A stretch of DNA of 64,000 bases, from assembly GCA_958510825.1 (NCBI GenBank), contig OY294052.1, positions 6,779,816 through 6,843,815 of the forward strand. The letters run 5' to 3'. The notes under the pieces were generated by a model that did not search any database, was not told the origin of the DNA, and was given only the letters and a program-made list of their open reading frames with translations. Within the stretch, counting starts at the first letter, position 1. Every line of letters starts with the position of its first letter. Below are positions 33,589 to 44,582 of this stretch, one piece after another. The position numbers and the translations under genes are program-made. Source of the stretch: Brachypterus glaber. Lineage: Eukaryota > Arthropoda > Insecta > Coleoptera > Kateretidae.

Positions 33589-34267
33589 ATTTTAGAGAAA
33601 CTTCGTTTTAAGTTTGAAACAATTAGTGCGTCTACGTTTTTGTTCCCCACAAAAATCGTAACAAAAATAGCGAAAACAAGGAACACAATCTCTCGGAAAT
33701 AAATATCTAGCGAAGAGGGGTTGTCAGGATTTAGTTTTATTGACCACAGACGTCTATTTTTTTTTCTTCTAGTTTTCTTGGCAGCTGCTACGACGCGGTC
33801 TCTTCGAGACCGTTAAAACGTCTTGCAAGGAGTCTTTCGATTTATAAGTAGGGACACCCTCACTAGAAATAGTAAAGGCTCCATGGAGCTTTTTTTAGGA
33901 AATAACGCTAAAATCCCTCTTAGCATTTGGGGTTGCAAAGTTACATTGAAGGGGGATAATACCATAGTAATGCATGATAATATCACTTGCACGCAGGCCA
34001 AATGCCCATTGTGCATACTAACTTCTGTGGACCACCGGCTTATAGTGACTTCCGAACCACTGGTGGTAGAAACACTAATCGAGTTTTTTCATGTCGTAAC
34101 GAGCTAGTCCTAGCATTCAACCGTGTTTGTTGCAATTTTTAGTGCTTTATAAATTACGTTACGTTAAATATTACGAAAATAAAGATTTTACTGTTTAAAA
34201 AGAAAGACTGTTAGCTAAATCTGTATGCAACAAGAATGTGTTAAAAAAAATGGGGTACTAATATTTA
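33589..34267. other. Spacer with a GC-richer patch
   Basis: 33785-34110 is less AT-rich than its surroundings and is open on both strands for up to 94 codons, but neither translation shows a family motif. A hairpin GCGGTCTCTTCGAGACCG lies near 33795. Origin unknown. Confidence 0.35.
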
Positions 34268-34351
34268 TGGCGGAATGAGAATCGAACTCAAGCTAGTTGG
34301 CTAGTAGACTTGTCATGTACAGAAGCGGTGGACCACTACACCAATCCTCCC
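34268..34351 (-). mobile_element. tRNA-like SINE head without body
   Basis: On the minus strand GGGAGGATTGGTGTAGTGG, A-box-like TGGTGTAGTGG (34333-34343) and B box GTTCGATTCTC (34277-34287). It closely matches the SINE at 13870 in the head, but the GGCGCCGATTTGCC body is missing. It might be a related tRNA-derived family with a different body, or a truncated copy. The acceptor ends do not pair well enough for a functional tRNA. Confidence 0.65.
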
Positions 34352-34373
34352 AAATTTTGTTATATACAAATCA

Positions 34374-34410
34374 CCATATTCTTGATTTAAGACAATATTT
34401 TTCTGTGTGT
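34374..34410. mobile_element. Solo terminus of the ACACAGAAAAAT element
   Basis: ATTCTTGATTTAAGACAAT then ATTTTTCTGTGTGT, equal to the inverted left end of the elements at 32441 and 33075. No partner end nearby. Confidence 0.7.
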
Positions 34411-34429
34411 GGGTAAATTGAGGGGTACA

Positions 34430-34620
34430 GTTGGGAAATTGGTTTGTAAATTTCGTCAGGGTTAAATATTTTTTTCTTGAGTCGGGACCTTTTTTTTGAG
34501 TTGCGAAAATTGGAGTAGAGTTGGGTTTTTTGTCATAGGTAAGGGCCTTTTTTTTAGTCATTAAAATTTTCTGTCAGAGATAAAGCTTTTTTTGAAGTTG
34601 GGAAATTTCGGTATTTTAAG
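34430..34620 (+). repeat. T-rich dispersed repeat, GGACCTTTTTTTTGAGT type
   Basis: Four irregular units with GGGACCTTTTTTTT, AAGGGCCTTTTTTTTAGTCA and AGATAAAGCTTTTTTTGA. Same family as 28210-28350 and inverted 54396-54640. Confidence 0.6.
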
Positions 34621-35324
34621 TACCCCTGTTGTTGGTTTACAAAATGTCATTTTCAAAACTAAAGGTTGAACCAAGTTGAACCTATTACAACTTCCGGCGC
34701 CTGGGTTAAAAAGTGCAAACGAGATGTATCGAACGTATTGATTTTCTTGGCTCTTGTGTGTTTTTTTCCCTCTTTTACTTATTTCCTTGCGATGGGGGAC
34801 GTAAAACGTCTTACGTTATGAGTTTTTCTAAAGAAGTGTGTGCGATTTAGGGGAGCGTTGATGAATACAGCGCGAATAATGAAACGCAATGGATAGGAAT
34901 TCTTTTTAATTAAATCCTTCAATTTGTTTTCTAATTACAGGCTGCCAAATTACTAAAACCAATTTCGATGCGACATTTCAGTTTTTAAAAAAAGAATGTA
35001 TTATTTTTGTTTTTTGATTAGCCCCCTGTAACTTTTGTTAATCAGGGGTTTTCTTACACTATTTTTATTATTTTTTTAATTCCATAACTTTTCTATTTTT
35101 AAGAGGATTTTTCTTAATTTTGTGCCCTTACCAAGGGCGTATCCAGAATTTTTTCGGGGGGAAGGGGCAGACATATTTTATTAGCTAAATCTCAAAAATA
35201 ATTAAAATGGCGCCGAAGGCGAAAATTTTTGCATATTTTTTTTAAACTAGAGAAATGGCCTGCCTATTAGGTGAAATTATATAGCCAAAAAAAAGCGAAT
35301 TTCAAATATCTTTATTCGTTTGTT
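34621..35324. other. Spacer
   Basis: Contains AAGGGCGTATCCAGAATTTT with GGGGG near 35135, a terminus-like form common in insect repeats, with no partner found. No gene recognised. Confidence 0.4.
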
Positions 35325-35850
35325 TTTTATATGCTAAATTCAAAAAATGGTATTTTTTCTTTTTTTTTCGCTATATTTTCATAAAAATTTTATATAAATA
35401 CTAAAGTTATGGCTCTGATTTTTATAAGCAACTCTAACACACATATGAGGTTCGTAAAAAGTTTTAGATTGACTTCGATAACGGAGATTTTACGAGGAGT
35501 TATTGAAAGCAGAACAACAATATTTTGATTTATTTAATTTGATTTAATTTAATGTGATTTTTAGGTTTCAAAGCAAAGAGAAGAAGTTTATTTTTAATTT
35601 TTCGTTTTGTTTTTTTCATAATAAATTTAATTTATTGTGTTACTCTTCTAAAAATAAATAAATCACAAAATTTTAGTTTTTTTTTTTCGATAAATCCCGG
35701 TAAAATCTCCGTCACTGGATTAAATCTAAAATGTATTAGTATTGTATATAAAAATTAGAGTCGTATCTTTAGTATTTATATAAATTTTTTATCAAAATTT
35801 ACCGAAAAAATGCGAAAAAATCTAATTTTTTGAATTTAGAGGCCTATAAA
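35325..35850. mobile_element. ~525 bp palindromic element
   Basis: Left TGCTAAATTCAAAAAATGG, AATACTAAAGTTATGGCTCT and GGAGATTTTACGAGG are mirrored on the right as CCCGGTAAAATCTCCG, TCGTATCTTTAGTATTTAT and TTTTTTGAATTTAGAGGCC. The centre near 35600 is T-rich. Ends not sharply defined. Confidence 0.65.
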
Positions 35851-36039
35851 AAACTAACCAATTGGATTGGAGCCTCATTAATAGAGAACCAATCCAAGGC
35901 AAAAAAGATAAATAATTAGAACTTAATTATTTTTTTTACTACAACTATAGGCAAAAAAACACTGTGCGCTATCTCAAAAAAACGAGCTGATCGAGAAAAA
36001 CGAAAAAAGTTCCGAAATCAGCTCATCAAGTATAGTCAG

Positions 36040-36600
36040 ACTCGACTAAAAAGTCGGGCAGATGGACAGATAAGCGGACAGGCGGACGGATATTTTAAAT
36101 ATTTTTTTTCCAAGATTTGTTATGATTTTTTTGGAAAATAATCTTTTTTTGAAAAACGAAAAATTCTTGGAAACTTCACAGGGGAAGGTATTTTTTATTA
36201 GGTACACCGTTCAAGTTCTTGTAGCAAAGAAAAGTGTATTTATATTAAATATAAAATTATAGGTATTTATATTATATATATTTATATTATATATTATTTT
36301 TACCCGACTTCAGCAACTTGGAAGAAGGGTTAGGTTTTTAAAGTGTTTGTATGTATGTATGTATGTATGCACGTTTGTTTGTTTCCCTCTAGAGCGTAAA
36401 CTACTGAGACGATTTTAGCGATCGAGTCATATGGGCTATATATAATGTTTCGATAATATTGATAATTATCATCAGAAATTTAAAAAAGAAATCTACAGAT
36501 GGCGGCTTTTGATACGGCACTCCCCATATCATGTCTGAAAAAAGCTTTAATTTTCGAACCCATAAATAAGTCAAGTCAAACCGAAAATATGTCATTCCAT
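36040..36600. repeat. Family fragments with GACAGG/GGACGG and (TATG)n tracts
   Basis: 36045-36200 recalls the CTTCACGGCTTGTT family inverted (GGGCAGATGGACAGATAAGC, TTTTTGAAAAACGAAA, ATTCTTGGAAAC, GGGGAAGG). 36302-36440 begins ACCCGACTTCAGCAACTTGG and has (TATG)5 (36349-36371) and AGCGTAAACTACTGAGACG, a decayed module. No coding capacity. Confidence 0.5.
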
Positions 36601-36963
36601 TGTATTTAATTTTAAAACAAGCTCCTTAATTTTTATCTATTTTCAGCTGAAAATGATTTTACACACAAGGGTAGCATTTCACGTCTGAGAGACTGAAAAA
36701 CATTAACTTGTTGCTAGAAAACGATTGAAAAATCACATAGTTAAATGAATAATGCTCTTCACTAAAGACAACTTGACGTAAACGTTTATATTATGGTGTC
36801 TTTTCAGTATTTATTTATATTTTTACACGTGGGGAAGATTACTGGGGCAATTATGTGTCAGAAAATAATTGTTATATAAACTTCAAAGAAAAGAAGTTAC
36901 CTACAGAAAATGTCATTGTAATTTTAATACTAAATTTTATTTGTAAATAGATATTTGTTATTT

Positions 36964-37633
36964 ATATCGCCATCATTGGTATTTAATACTTTACTTGTGA
37001 TATTAAATACTGCAATGTGTGTATTGAATACAAAATGTTGTCATACTAACATAGAGTCCGTGCTGGTACATTTGAATCCCCACGCAACATGTGTTTATTA
37101 ATATTAACATGTTATAGTAAAAATTACTGTAACATTTGGTAAAGCATATCACACCTATAGTATGATATACTTTGAGTTGTTGTTAAGTTGTATTACTGAT
37201 CTAGTTTAAAGTATGTTACAGTATTCAGAAAAATTAATAATCGGTAAATAATACCAAAATTTTGATTAGTAATAATATAAAGATTTCAACCACACACAAT
37301 AACACTGATAAAATAATCTATAATTTTTTTACTTTTCTCTGTATTATTACTAATCAAAATTTTGGTATTATTTACCGCTTGTTATTTTACTAAATACTGT
37401 AACATACTTTAAACTAGATCAATAACACAGCAATTACAACTGAGAGTATACCAAACTATAACTGTGATATAATTTACCCAATGTTACAGTATTAATAAAC
37501 CCATGTTGCCTGGGGATCCAAATGTACCAGCACGGTCTCTATGTTAGTACGACAACATTTTGTATCCAATACATACATTGCAGTATTTAATCTCACAAGT
37601 AAGGTATTAAATACCAATGGTGGCGATATACTA
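36964..37633. mobile_element. 670 bp palindromic element
   Basis: Ends TATCGCCATCATTGGTATTT and TACCAATGGTGGCGATA. Mirror pairs run inward: AACATAGAGTCCGTGCTGGT / ACCAGCACGGTCTCTATGTT, AAAGTATGTTACAGTA / TACTGTAACATACTTTAAAC and ATACCAAAATTTTGATTAGT / ACTAATCAAAATTTTGGTAT. The centre near 37295 is CACACACAATAACACTG. No frame, no clear duplication. Confidence 0.85.
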
Positions 37634-37668
37634 TAAACGGTGTTTTCAGTCCTTTGGCATTAAATAAA

Positions 37669-37760
37669 GGGGATGATTCCACATCAGAAAACATGAAAAA
37701 CCAGCATAGGAACATATGTCCCAAAACGTAATTTTCTTGAATCATAAATTGTCCGACATT
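37669..37760 (+). repeat. Solo end of the TTCTACATC palindrome family
   Basis: AAAGGGGATGATTCCACATC, AAAACATGAAAAACCAGCAT and AGGAACATATGTCCC parallel the mirrored segment at 45831-45957. Confidence 0.55.
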
Positions 37761-38218
37761 ACGATTTTATAAAAAGAAACGCTTACTTTATCGTTATTTT
37801 TCAATGTCCGGGTACCCTCCTATCAAATTTCGGCACGAGTTATTTTTTATTTATATAAAACTTCAGATTTTTTAACATCACCTGCCTCTCAACCTTGTTT
37901 GTCGATATAGGACACCCCCTAACAAAAAATAGTATATTATAATATCAGGACTGGCTACCATTTTCACAAAAAAAAACAAAATAGATCTACCTTTTTATAG
38001 ACTTATTAGCCCGGATCATTCACTGCGGTTGACGTGATGCCCAAGGTAAAAAAAAAAGAATAATGATTTTTATATTATATATAAAAGAGAGATTACTTAC
38101 AAAAAGATCGACATTTGAATTAAATGATAAAATTATGAAAAGAGAGGACTACCTAGGATTTATTATATATTTTGTTCATTAAAAGTATATAATACTATTT
38201 TTTTCACTACCAGCTTTA

Positions 38219-38365
38219 GGAAACGTTCAAGTATTACGTAACGCTCCTACGGGGGGGTCATTTTGGAGTGTTACGCCCATGTTAATGGTATAGGAAAATA
38301 GAGTTACAGGGGGGTGGGGGTCCAAAATTATCCAAATTTTCGTTACGTAATACTTGAACGTTCCC
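38219..38365. mobile_element. GGGAACGTTC-type TIR element with TTA duplication
   Basis: GGAAACGTTCAAGTATTACG at left, CGTTACGTAATACTTGAACG then TTCCC at right, TTA on both sides (38216-38218, 38366-38368). The core has GGAGTGTTACGCCCATGTTA. A 147 bp Harbinger-type MITE by its duplication. Confidence 0.85.
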
Positions 38366-38679
38366 TTAGAACGTACTATTATTTATCATTTATTTAATCC
38401 GTTTGTATTTCATATAAAATTTTTCAACCTTTTGGAGTTCTAATAATCGCGAACTGCCTATATCAAAAGATAGACCCGTGTAAGTAAATAAGTGAAATTA
38501 ATAGAAGGGCTAGTAGTAGTTTTTCTATTTTGTGACTCTTATAAGCTCATAATCACACGAATTTTGCGTGTTCTTATAGGCCCATAAGGATCTCTACTTT
38601 TTTTTTCTGTTGGGTTGGCAACATACAAAAGCCTATCTCTTGACGTTTTGCGTGCAAATGTCAATGTCGATTTAAAGTT

Positions 38680-38935
38680 TAATATTTTACAAAAATTTGT
38701 GTTTGGGTTATTTTTTACCGTGTTAAAATTTCGGACTGGTTAATTGCAGTGAAAAAAGAAGAGATATCTGTAAAATATATCAAAATATCATTTGTTCTTA
38801 GAATTTTAAACATAGTGTAAACTGTAATATCAACCCAAAACAAAAATCCCTAAATCACTCATCAATTTAAATGTAAGTTTTTTAAATTTTAGAGCAAAAT
38901 AGAAAAAATTGTATAAAGCACTCTATTCATAACAT
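38680..38935 (+). repeat. Dispersed repeat, partner at 17470-17725
   Basis: TTTTTACCGTGTTAAAATTT, AATTGCAGTGAAAA, GTTCTTAGAATTTTAAAC, AAAATCCCTAAATCA and GTAAGTTTTTTAAATTTT match the other copy inverted. The similarity continues weakly into 38936-39020 (GAGCACTAGTACTTTAG) as it does beside the partner. Confidence 0.65.
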
Positions 38936-39042
38936 GTTTTTAGAGCACTAGTACTTTAGAAAACTTTTCTAAACTTGTACTCGTGCGCTAAAAACGTATG
39001 TTATGAAACTAGTACTTTAATATACTATTTCGTAACGAGTAA

Positions 39043-39134
39043 GCGACTTTAGTCCTTAGTCCAAACGAGAATGAAGTTTTTTTGACGACGCGAAGCGGTC
39101 AAAAAATCATTCGAGTGGACTAAGGACTTGTCGC
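39043..39134. repeat. Hairpin with GC-rich loop
   Basis: Stem GCGACTTTAGTCCTTAGTCC / GGACTAAGGACTTGTCGC, inner stem TTTTTTTGAC / GTCAAAAAAT, loop GACGCGAAGCG. Part of a larger CGTAACGAGT / CGAGTTGCGA inverted context. Confidence 0.75.
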
Positions 39135-39878
39135 AAACGAGTTGCGAACAACATTTTTCGTTCGATCTACAGTCTAGACTCTTTAAAAATGTATATTTTA
39201 AAGAATTACCTGTGTTTAATTTTGACATTTCAACATTTTATAAAAGTCAAATGACTTTTGTCAAAATGAATGCTAGGTGTAATCGTTTGGATAAATGAGT
39301 GTGCATAGTTGTCATTTCATTCAAATATGCACTATGTACTCGTGCGATAGAAAAATATCCTAACGAGGAACATTTTTCTTTATTTCCTGTATACTAGGTC
39401 GTACGAAAAAAAAACTTAAAAGAAACCCGTTTCATAGATATTGGTTTATATTTATATAATTTTATTACAGTTTGTGAAAAAAATCATGCAGCCCAAATTG
39501 GGGTCCCCAATAAAATTTTAACCCTAAATTTTAAAAATTGTTTCCGATTGCAGTAAAGGTTCTTTCTGTAACGGAATATGAATGCCTTCTAAAAATATAT
39601 AAAAATATTTTTTTTATTTACAATCTATTAAATTCAAAATATAATATAAACGGTACTCAAGATTTTTAAATACGATTATACGGATTTTATGCAATAATAT
39701 GGAAACCTTTTGAAAACCATTTCTATCTGAACTGTTTATTTAAAAAATTATAAACGCCTTTTCACGTCATTTTTTCGATAAAGATCCGCAACTCAAAAAG
39801 GAACTTTTTAATTTTATTTTACGCTTCTCAGATGTAAAAAATAACATGTTATTATACTAGTAGCAGCTTTAGAGCAGA
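39135..39878. other. Spacer
   Basis: No recognised feature. Confidence 0.45.
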
Positions 39879-39919
39879 GGGAACGTTCAAGTATTACGTA
39901 ACGCAAATGTTGGTCATTT
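39879..39919 (+). mobile_element. Broken left end of GGGAACGTTC element
   Basis: GGGAACGTTCAAGTATTACG then TAACGCAAATGTTGGTCATT, then an abrupt switch to TCCGTCCGTCCGAT of a different repeat. Confidence 0.75.
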
Positions 39920-40005
39920 TGTCCGTCCGTCCGATAATTTTCAAGATTTCACTAGTACCGTAAAAAACTATTATAGGTCCGAGCGAGGGTCCGAGAAGGA
40001 CTTTA

Positions 40006-40432
40006 AACAAGCCGTGAAGATATTTAATGCTACGCATTCCGTAATATATTATTCACAGTAAATGGTAAATTGCATTTTCCCAAATATTAAAAAAATATAT
40101 ATAAAAAAAAATAAAAAAAGATCTTTTTTTGAAAAACGAAACACTTTTTTGTTTTTGGGGGCATTACTTTGAAAAACAATAGAGATCTTCCCCTCATAGA
40201 ACTTGATTTTTCCTGAAAATTTCGAGTCGATCGGATAATTCCTTCTGGAGTTATCGTGTCTACAAAAATCGTGACATCGGACAGATGGACAGAAGGACAG
40301 ACAGACATTTTCAAAGTTTCTTATTTTTTCATGAAACACATTTGTATCCAAGAATTTTTTGTCTAGGACGTTTTCTGACGATTTTGGGAAATTCGAAACT
40401 ACCGTATAATATTATTCTAGCGCAGGCGCTGT
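40006..40432 (-). mobile_element. CTTCACGGCTTGTT-family copy
   Basis: On the minus strand: GCAGCGCCTGCGCTAG is read as its complement near 40417-40432, then CCTAGACAAAAAATTCTTGG, TTTCATGAAAAAATAAGAAA, GTCTGTCTGTCC, TGTCACGATTTTTG, the module, GGGGAAGATCTCTATTG, to the terminus AACAAGCCGTGAAGATATTT at 40006. The two minus-strand frames inside are overlapping readings of the same repeat. Confidence 0.8.
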
Positions 40433-40470
40433 GAATAATATAATAATACACTAAACTATTTTGTGGTAAA

Positions 40471-40595
40471 GGGAACGTTCAAGTATTACGTAACGCAAAT
40501 TTTGATCATTTTGGACCCCCCCCTGTAACCATTAACATGGGCGTAACACTCAAAAATGCCCCCCCAGGAGCGTTACGTAATATTTGAACGTTCAC
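40471..40595. mobile_element. GGGAACGTTC-type TIR element, short form
   Basis: GGGAACGTTCAAGTATTACG and CGTTACGTAATATTTGAACG then TTCAC. 125 bp: the CGCTATTTTCCTATAC part is deleted. AAA on both sides, not the usual TTA. Confidence 0.8.
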
Positions 40596-40787
40596 AAATT
40601 AAAATATTTGATCTGCTTCCACTCCGGGACATTTAATAGCAACACTTATGACAAAGTACCATCGTTTTCATAATAAACGCTTACACCTAAAAATGTTACA
40701 GATTATATTGAACTTTATCAAGGTGATTTGACATTTATTTGTCAAATATTATTATGACATTACTTGTCAAAATAATTCACATTAGTT

Positions 40788-41175
40788 ATGCCGCAGCTTA
40801 CAAATTATCAAAAATGTATTATAACAGCAAGAATAAATGACGGGATAAGTGTACGTGAAATAGCCACTGAATTAAATGTTGCAAACAGCACTATAATGCG
40901 AGCAAAGAAAAAACTTGAGGAAACTGGACAGATTAGCAGAAAGCGGGGTTCTGTTCGAAGTAGAATGAGTAGTGCAGAAGAAGATATGCGATTAATGAAT
41001 TATCTGCGGGAAAACCCTTTCCATACCGGAGTCAGAGCGAGGGAAGAAACTAACTTTCCTGGGTCATAATGCTGAAGAATTACGACAGGCCATCATTGAG
41101 GCTTGGCACGCAAAAATTACACCAAATTACACAAACCAACTGTTAGAATTACAAAGAAGATTTTTTTATTTTTGA
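40788..41175 (+). pseudogene. Internally deleted Tc1/mariner-type transposase
   Basis: 40788-41069 encodes 93 residues: MPQLTNYQKCIITARINDG..., with a helix-turn-helix at about residues 20-47 (ISVREIATELNVANSTIM) and a second basic region RKRGSVRSR (51-59), the bipartite DNA-binding domain of Tc1-type transposases. After FHTGVRAREE it shifts. From 41065, in another frame, HNAEELRQAIIEAWHAKI resembles the family's extreme C terminus and stops at 41173. The whole catalytic DDE domain is missing, so it cannot be active. ATTTGACATTTATTTGTCAA-like repeats precede the start; no TIR was identified. Confidence 0.7.
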
Positions 41176-41370
41176 TATCTTAAAATAAGTCACTCTTGAT
41201 GATGTTTTTTTTTCTTTATATTTTTGAAGACACTATTTTGAAGAAAAAAACAACCGTAAGAGTTGTACAAAAAGCGCTTAGTGTTTTGGGAGTTTAAAAT
41301 CAAGCAGGGCAAGTTATAAAGAGTGACTTTTTTTGAGATCAAATCAAAAATAAAAAATAAATTCCTCTTT
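41158..41370. repeat. Inverted repeat at the transposase remnant
   Basis: TTTTTTATTTTTGATATCTT then AATAAGTCACTC are returned as GAGTGACTTTTTTTGAGATC then AAATCAAAAATAAAAAAT. Perhaps the 3' end of the Tc1 remnant and a second end. Confidence 0.5.
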
Positions 41371-41399
41371 GTAACTCTATCTGGAGACATACTGTATAA

Positions 41400-42180
41400 A
41401 TATCATTTATAATAAAATTTGTTAACCTTTTTGCTTATAAGCATATATGCTTAAAGACAGTTATAGGACTTGCACTATATAATATAGACTGTACTTTAAC
41501 CTTACTTAATTATTACGGAAAATGTCAGTGTCAATCTTAGTAAAGTACATATACCACAACTAAAAATTTAAAATGTTGGGGTACCTCAGGGTTCTGTGAT
41601 GTGAGCGTTTTCTATGAAAATGATGGTACCTAACAGTGATTTTAAATTTTATCAATTTTATCAATTTTCTGGTATAAAAAATCCAATTAAAATCTAGTAT
41701 TAGACTTCCTTAGAACCAGGTGACCTGATTTATTTATTCATGACAGGACAAGTAAAAAAATGCCCTAAAAATGCGTCAAAAATGTATCAAAACATAATAT
41801 GTCAGCTGTCAGTTCAACTTTTTAAAAGTTTTGTCATTGACTCTCTTTCCTTTTTTAAGTCCTTTCACTTATTATTCGTAATTTTGTCCTTCCGTTTGGT
41901 ATCGATGTCCATTTCTACATTTAAAAACAGTGAAATTTAGTATCTTTTAAACTAAATGGTATTAAATTTTGCAGATTTTTAGTTTTGGAACCTTTCTGCC
42001 TAGGTTAGTCATCAAAGAACTGTCCGCCTTCACTTTCTATGATAATGCGATACTATTGTACGAAAAAAACGAACCCAAGTAACATTGTAAACCTAATGTA
42101 AATAGAACTTTTTACCACACCATTCGGACCCAGTTAAAATTTCATTGCTGGCGGTAAAACACTTTATCTTTTATATACTG
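41400..42180. other. Spacer
   Basis: No recognised gene or repeat. Confidence 0.45.
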
Positions 42181-42211
42181 TAGGGGAAGTGGGTGATGGT
42201 TCGACCAGTTT
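42181..42211 (+). repeat. Solo terminus, TAGGGGAAGTGGG type
   Basis: TGTAGGGGAAGTGGGTGATG then GTTCGACCAG, the inverted form of 22097-22126. A weak partner GAGAGTGGGGCAG lies at 42380 in direct orientation. Confidence 0.5.
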
Positions 42212-43070
42212 TTTGTAAAAAATTCATATCATTGTAAAACATAAATATTTCAAAATTATATTTTTTCCGTTGTACACTTCAAACCTTTAACTATAAATAG
42301 CTCTAGTTAAAATTTTTATAAATAAATATTTATATATTTTTTTTCTCTTTAAAACACAAGCTGCAAAATGGTTGACTCTGAGAGTGGGGCAGATTTAATC
42401 TAGACAAGAAACAGTTTCAAGCATTAATAAAAGTAAAATAAGAAAGTTTTATTTTTTATTTTTTTATATATACTCCATGGATATTGGATCCAATATACAT
42501 TCTGCTCTTGCGCCAACAAAAATTTGAATACTGCAGGGCGATTCGATATCAAAAACTGGACAGACAGAGACGGGCGCAATTTTTTTGCAGATTTCGACTT
42601 AGAAAGGTCTATAATGTCCATAAATGTGAAAAAAAAACATGTTAAAATTTTTTATTTATTTTTTAGTACATTCCTGTATATTTTTAGAAAAAGGCAAATG
42701 GCAAATGGCACTATGCTTAAGGACTACTTCCCATTTCTATTTTTTAATCTCTCGGCATGTGCGGTTCGCCAAAAAAGTACCTTTCCAAAAAAGAAAGTCT
42801 TGAATAATATAGACATTTTACGGTACTTACTTATTCGAGATTAGTCGACCCGGTAGTTATTTTTTAAGGTGATTAAAGGGAATTAAGGAAAGGTACCATT
42901 ATAATGATTATTATTATGGTATGATGATTTTATTTTGGGATAATTATTTTCTGTTTGTATTATGGCCTTGTAAAAAAATATAAAAGAAAATATTGTAATA
43001 CTCTAAACATATATTCTAATAGATCATTATTTGTAAGATGCGTGTGTAATGAAAATAGTTATTTATAATA
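42212..43070. other. Spacer
   Basis: The overlapping frames at 42424-42621 and 42524-42844 show no family motif. No feature recognised. Confidence 0.4.
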
Positions 43071-43820
43071 ACAAGGGTGAAAAGTTAAGTTTTTCGATTG
43101 AGTAGGTTTTTAGATGCCGATGGCCGGCCGAGGGTTATAAACCTACGAAATCGAAATTTAACTTTTTGCACGTTTATTATACAATATTTTTTATTCGATT
43201 GTTACTAATTATAATAAATTATTAAAATATACTTAATTTTAAATTGAAAAATATATTTCTTTTTCCTGTCTTATTACTTATCTAGTTATCCATGACAAAT
43301 TGCTATCCAATCAAATCGCTTAAAAACAATTGAATCATTTCTTTTGCGTGCGGTTTCATTTTCAAATTAAAAAAGTTTGGTGTTAATTTCTGTTAAAATG
43401 TGTCTGTTATGAAAATAATAATACTTCCAAAACTGTTATATGAATATTATAAATATTGAAATTGATTTTACAATTAAAATTTTGTGTTTTTAAGTTATTT
43501 TAGTGGATGAATACAGATTAATCAGTTAAAATATATTTTGAGGTTATGTTATAGAAGAAAATATTTTGTATGAAATGATTATAATAACTGTATCTGGTCA
43601 AAAAGAACAGTTAGTTCAAGATCAAAAGTGACCAAAAGGTCATATTTCTTTATAAATATTACAGTAAAGGTAAAGCATCTTGTTTTAAAAGGCTTAAAAA
43701 TAACAAGTTTTAGTTAGCGGGCGAAAAAAACTTTTTGGCCCTAGGGCCACAAAGTTCAACTTTTCACCCGTAAAACATGAACAAAAAGTGTCGCTTTTAG
43801 AATCAATCGAATAAAAATGA
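43071..43820. mobile_element. Hairpin-headed repeat, partner at 58097-58620
   Basis: Opens with hairpin AAGTTAAGTTTTTCGATTG / CGAAATCGAAATTTAACTTT and inner GTAGGTTTTTAG / ATAAACCTAC around a GGCCGGCCGAGGG loop. Then TTTTTATTCGATTGTTACTA, CCATGACAAATTGCTATCCA and, at the far side, TTTATAAATATTACAGTAAA then GGTAAAG, ending AATCGAATAAAAA. The ends TTCGATTG and AATCGAA are inverted. No frame. Confidence 0.7.
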
Positions 43821-44049
43821 ATATTGCATTATAAGGTAATAAACACACCCATTTTGCATGTGATTTGGGCCCTTAATCACAAAATATATTTTTTCTTTGG
43901 TTGGCGTAGGACAAAAATTTTCAAAAAAATACGCCTTTATGCGATTTTTAAGGAAAACCCTGTAATGGCATGTTATTATATTTTCAATTTTCCATTATCG
44001 TACAAAAACTACCAGTTAGTAAACAACCACCCCTATTTCGGGGAGTAGA

Positions 44050-44320
44050 CAATATTATATTACGCCTCGAGTACACGAACCTTGTTTTTAGTGAGCGAAA
44101 GGCTGCGCCTCGTAAAAAAAGCACTGAAATGGTTTGCGTCGAGGTGCGTTTACTATTTCTCCTACGACCTAAAACCTAAACTTCCGAAGAGTGCAAAAAT
44201 GATATTAAAATTAGTTTGTCAATTTGAGGTTTTCTGAAAGCAATCAATCAATGCTAATTTTACATATGTAAAATCAGCTAACTACTAACTAGGTCGTAGG
44301 AAAAAACGTAAACTCTATGG
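44050..44320 (+). repeat. Dispersed repeat, related to 30360-30665
   Basis: TATTACGCCTCGAGTACACG, GAACCTTGTTTTTAGTG, GGCTGCGCCTCG, CTACGACCTAAAACC and ACTACTAACTAGGTCGTAGG. The ends CCTACGACCTA / TAGGTCGTAGG are inverted. Confidence 0.6.
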
Positions 44321-44459
44321 CCTGTTACAGAGACCCACAGTAGGCCTCTGGACGGACGGACCAACGGACCGACGTACGAACGAAAGAACATCAAAAAATC
44401 TGTTTTTCGGAATGTATTGACCTTTTTTACAAAAAATCCCACAGTGATGGAAACATTTT

Positions 44460-44582
44460 TACACAGTCGACCGTGTATACCTAAACTGACACGAAATCAT
44501 GTTAAATTATGTAAAATTTACACAATTTTACACATTTTAACCCGTTTCCGTGTCAATTCAGGTCTACATAGTCGACTGTGTA
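44460..44582. mobile_element. 123 bp TIR element with TTTTACA words
   Basis: Ends TACACAGTCGACCGTGTA and TACATAGTCGACTGTGTA are inverted, then ACCTAAACTGACACG / CGTGTCAATTCAGGT. The centre holds TTAAATTATGTAAAATTTAC and ACAATTTTACACATTTTAA words. Starts ACACAG like the element at 32441. Confidence 0.8.

Noticed and set aside
33823..34107. 94-codon frame in a GC-richer patch, overlapped by a minus-strand frame
   Set aside because: No family motif in either translation and no splice or signal context. Kept only as an unassigned patch.
40049..40351. Two overlapping minus-strand frames with SVCPSV-like start
   Set aside because: Translation of the CTGTCTGTCC tract and module in a non-coding repeat; similar frames at 55591 and 63370 shift and stop freely.
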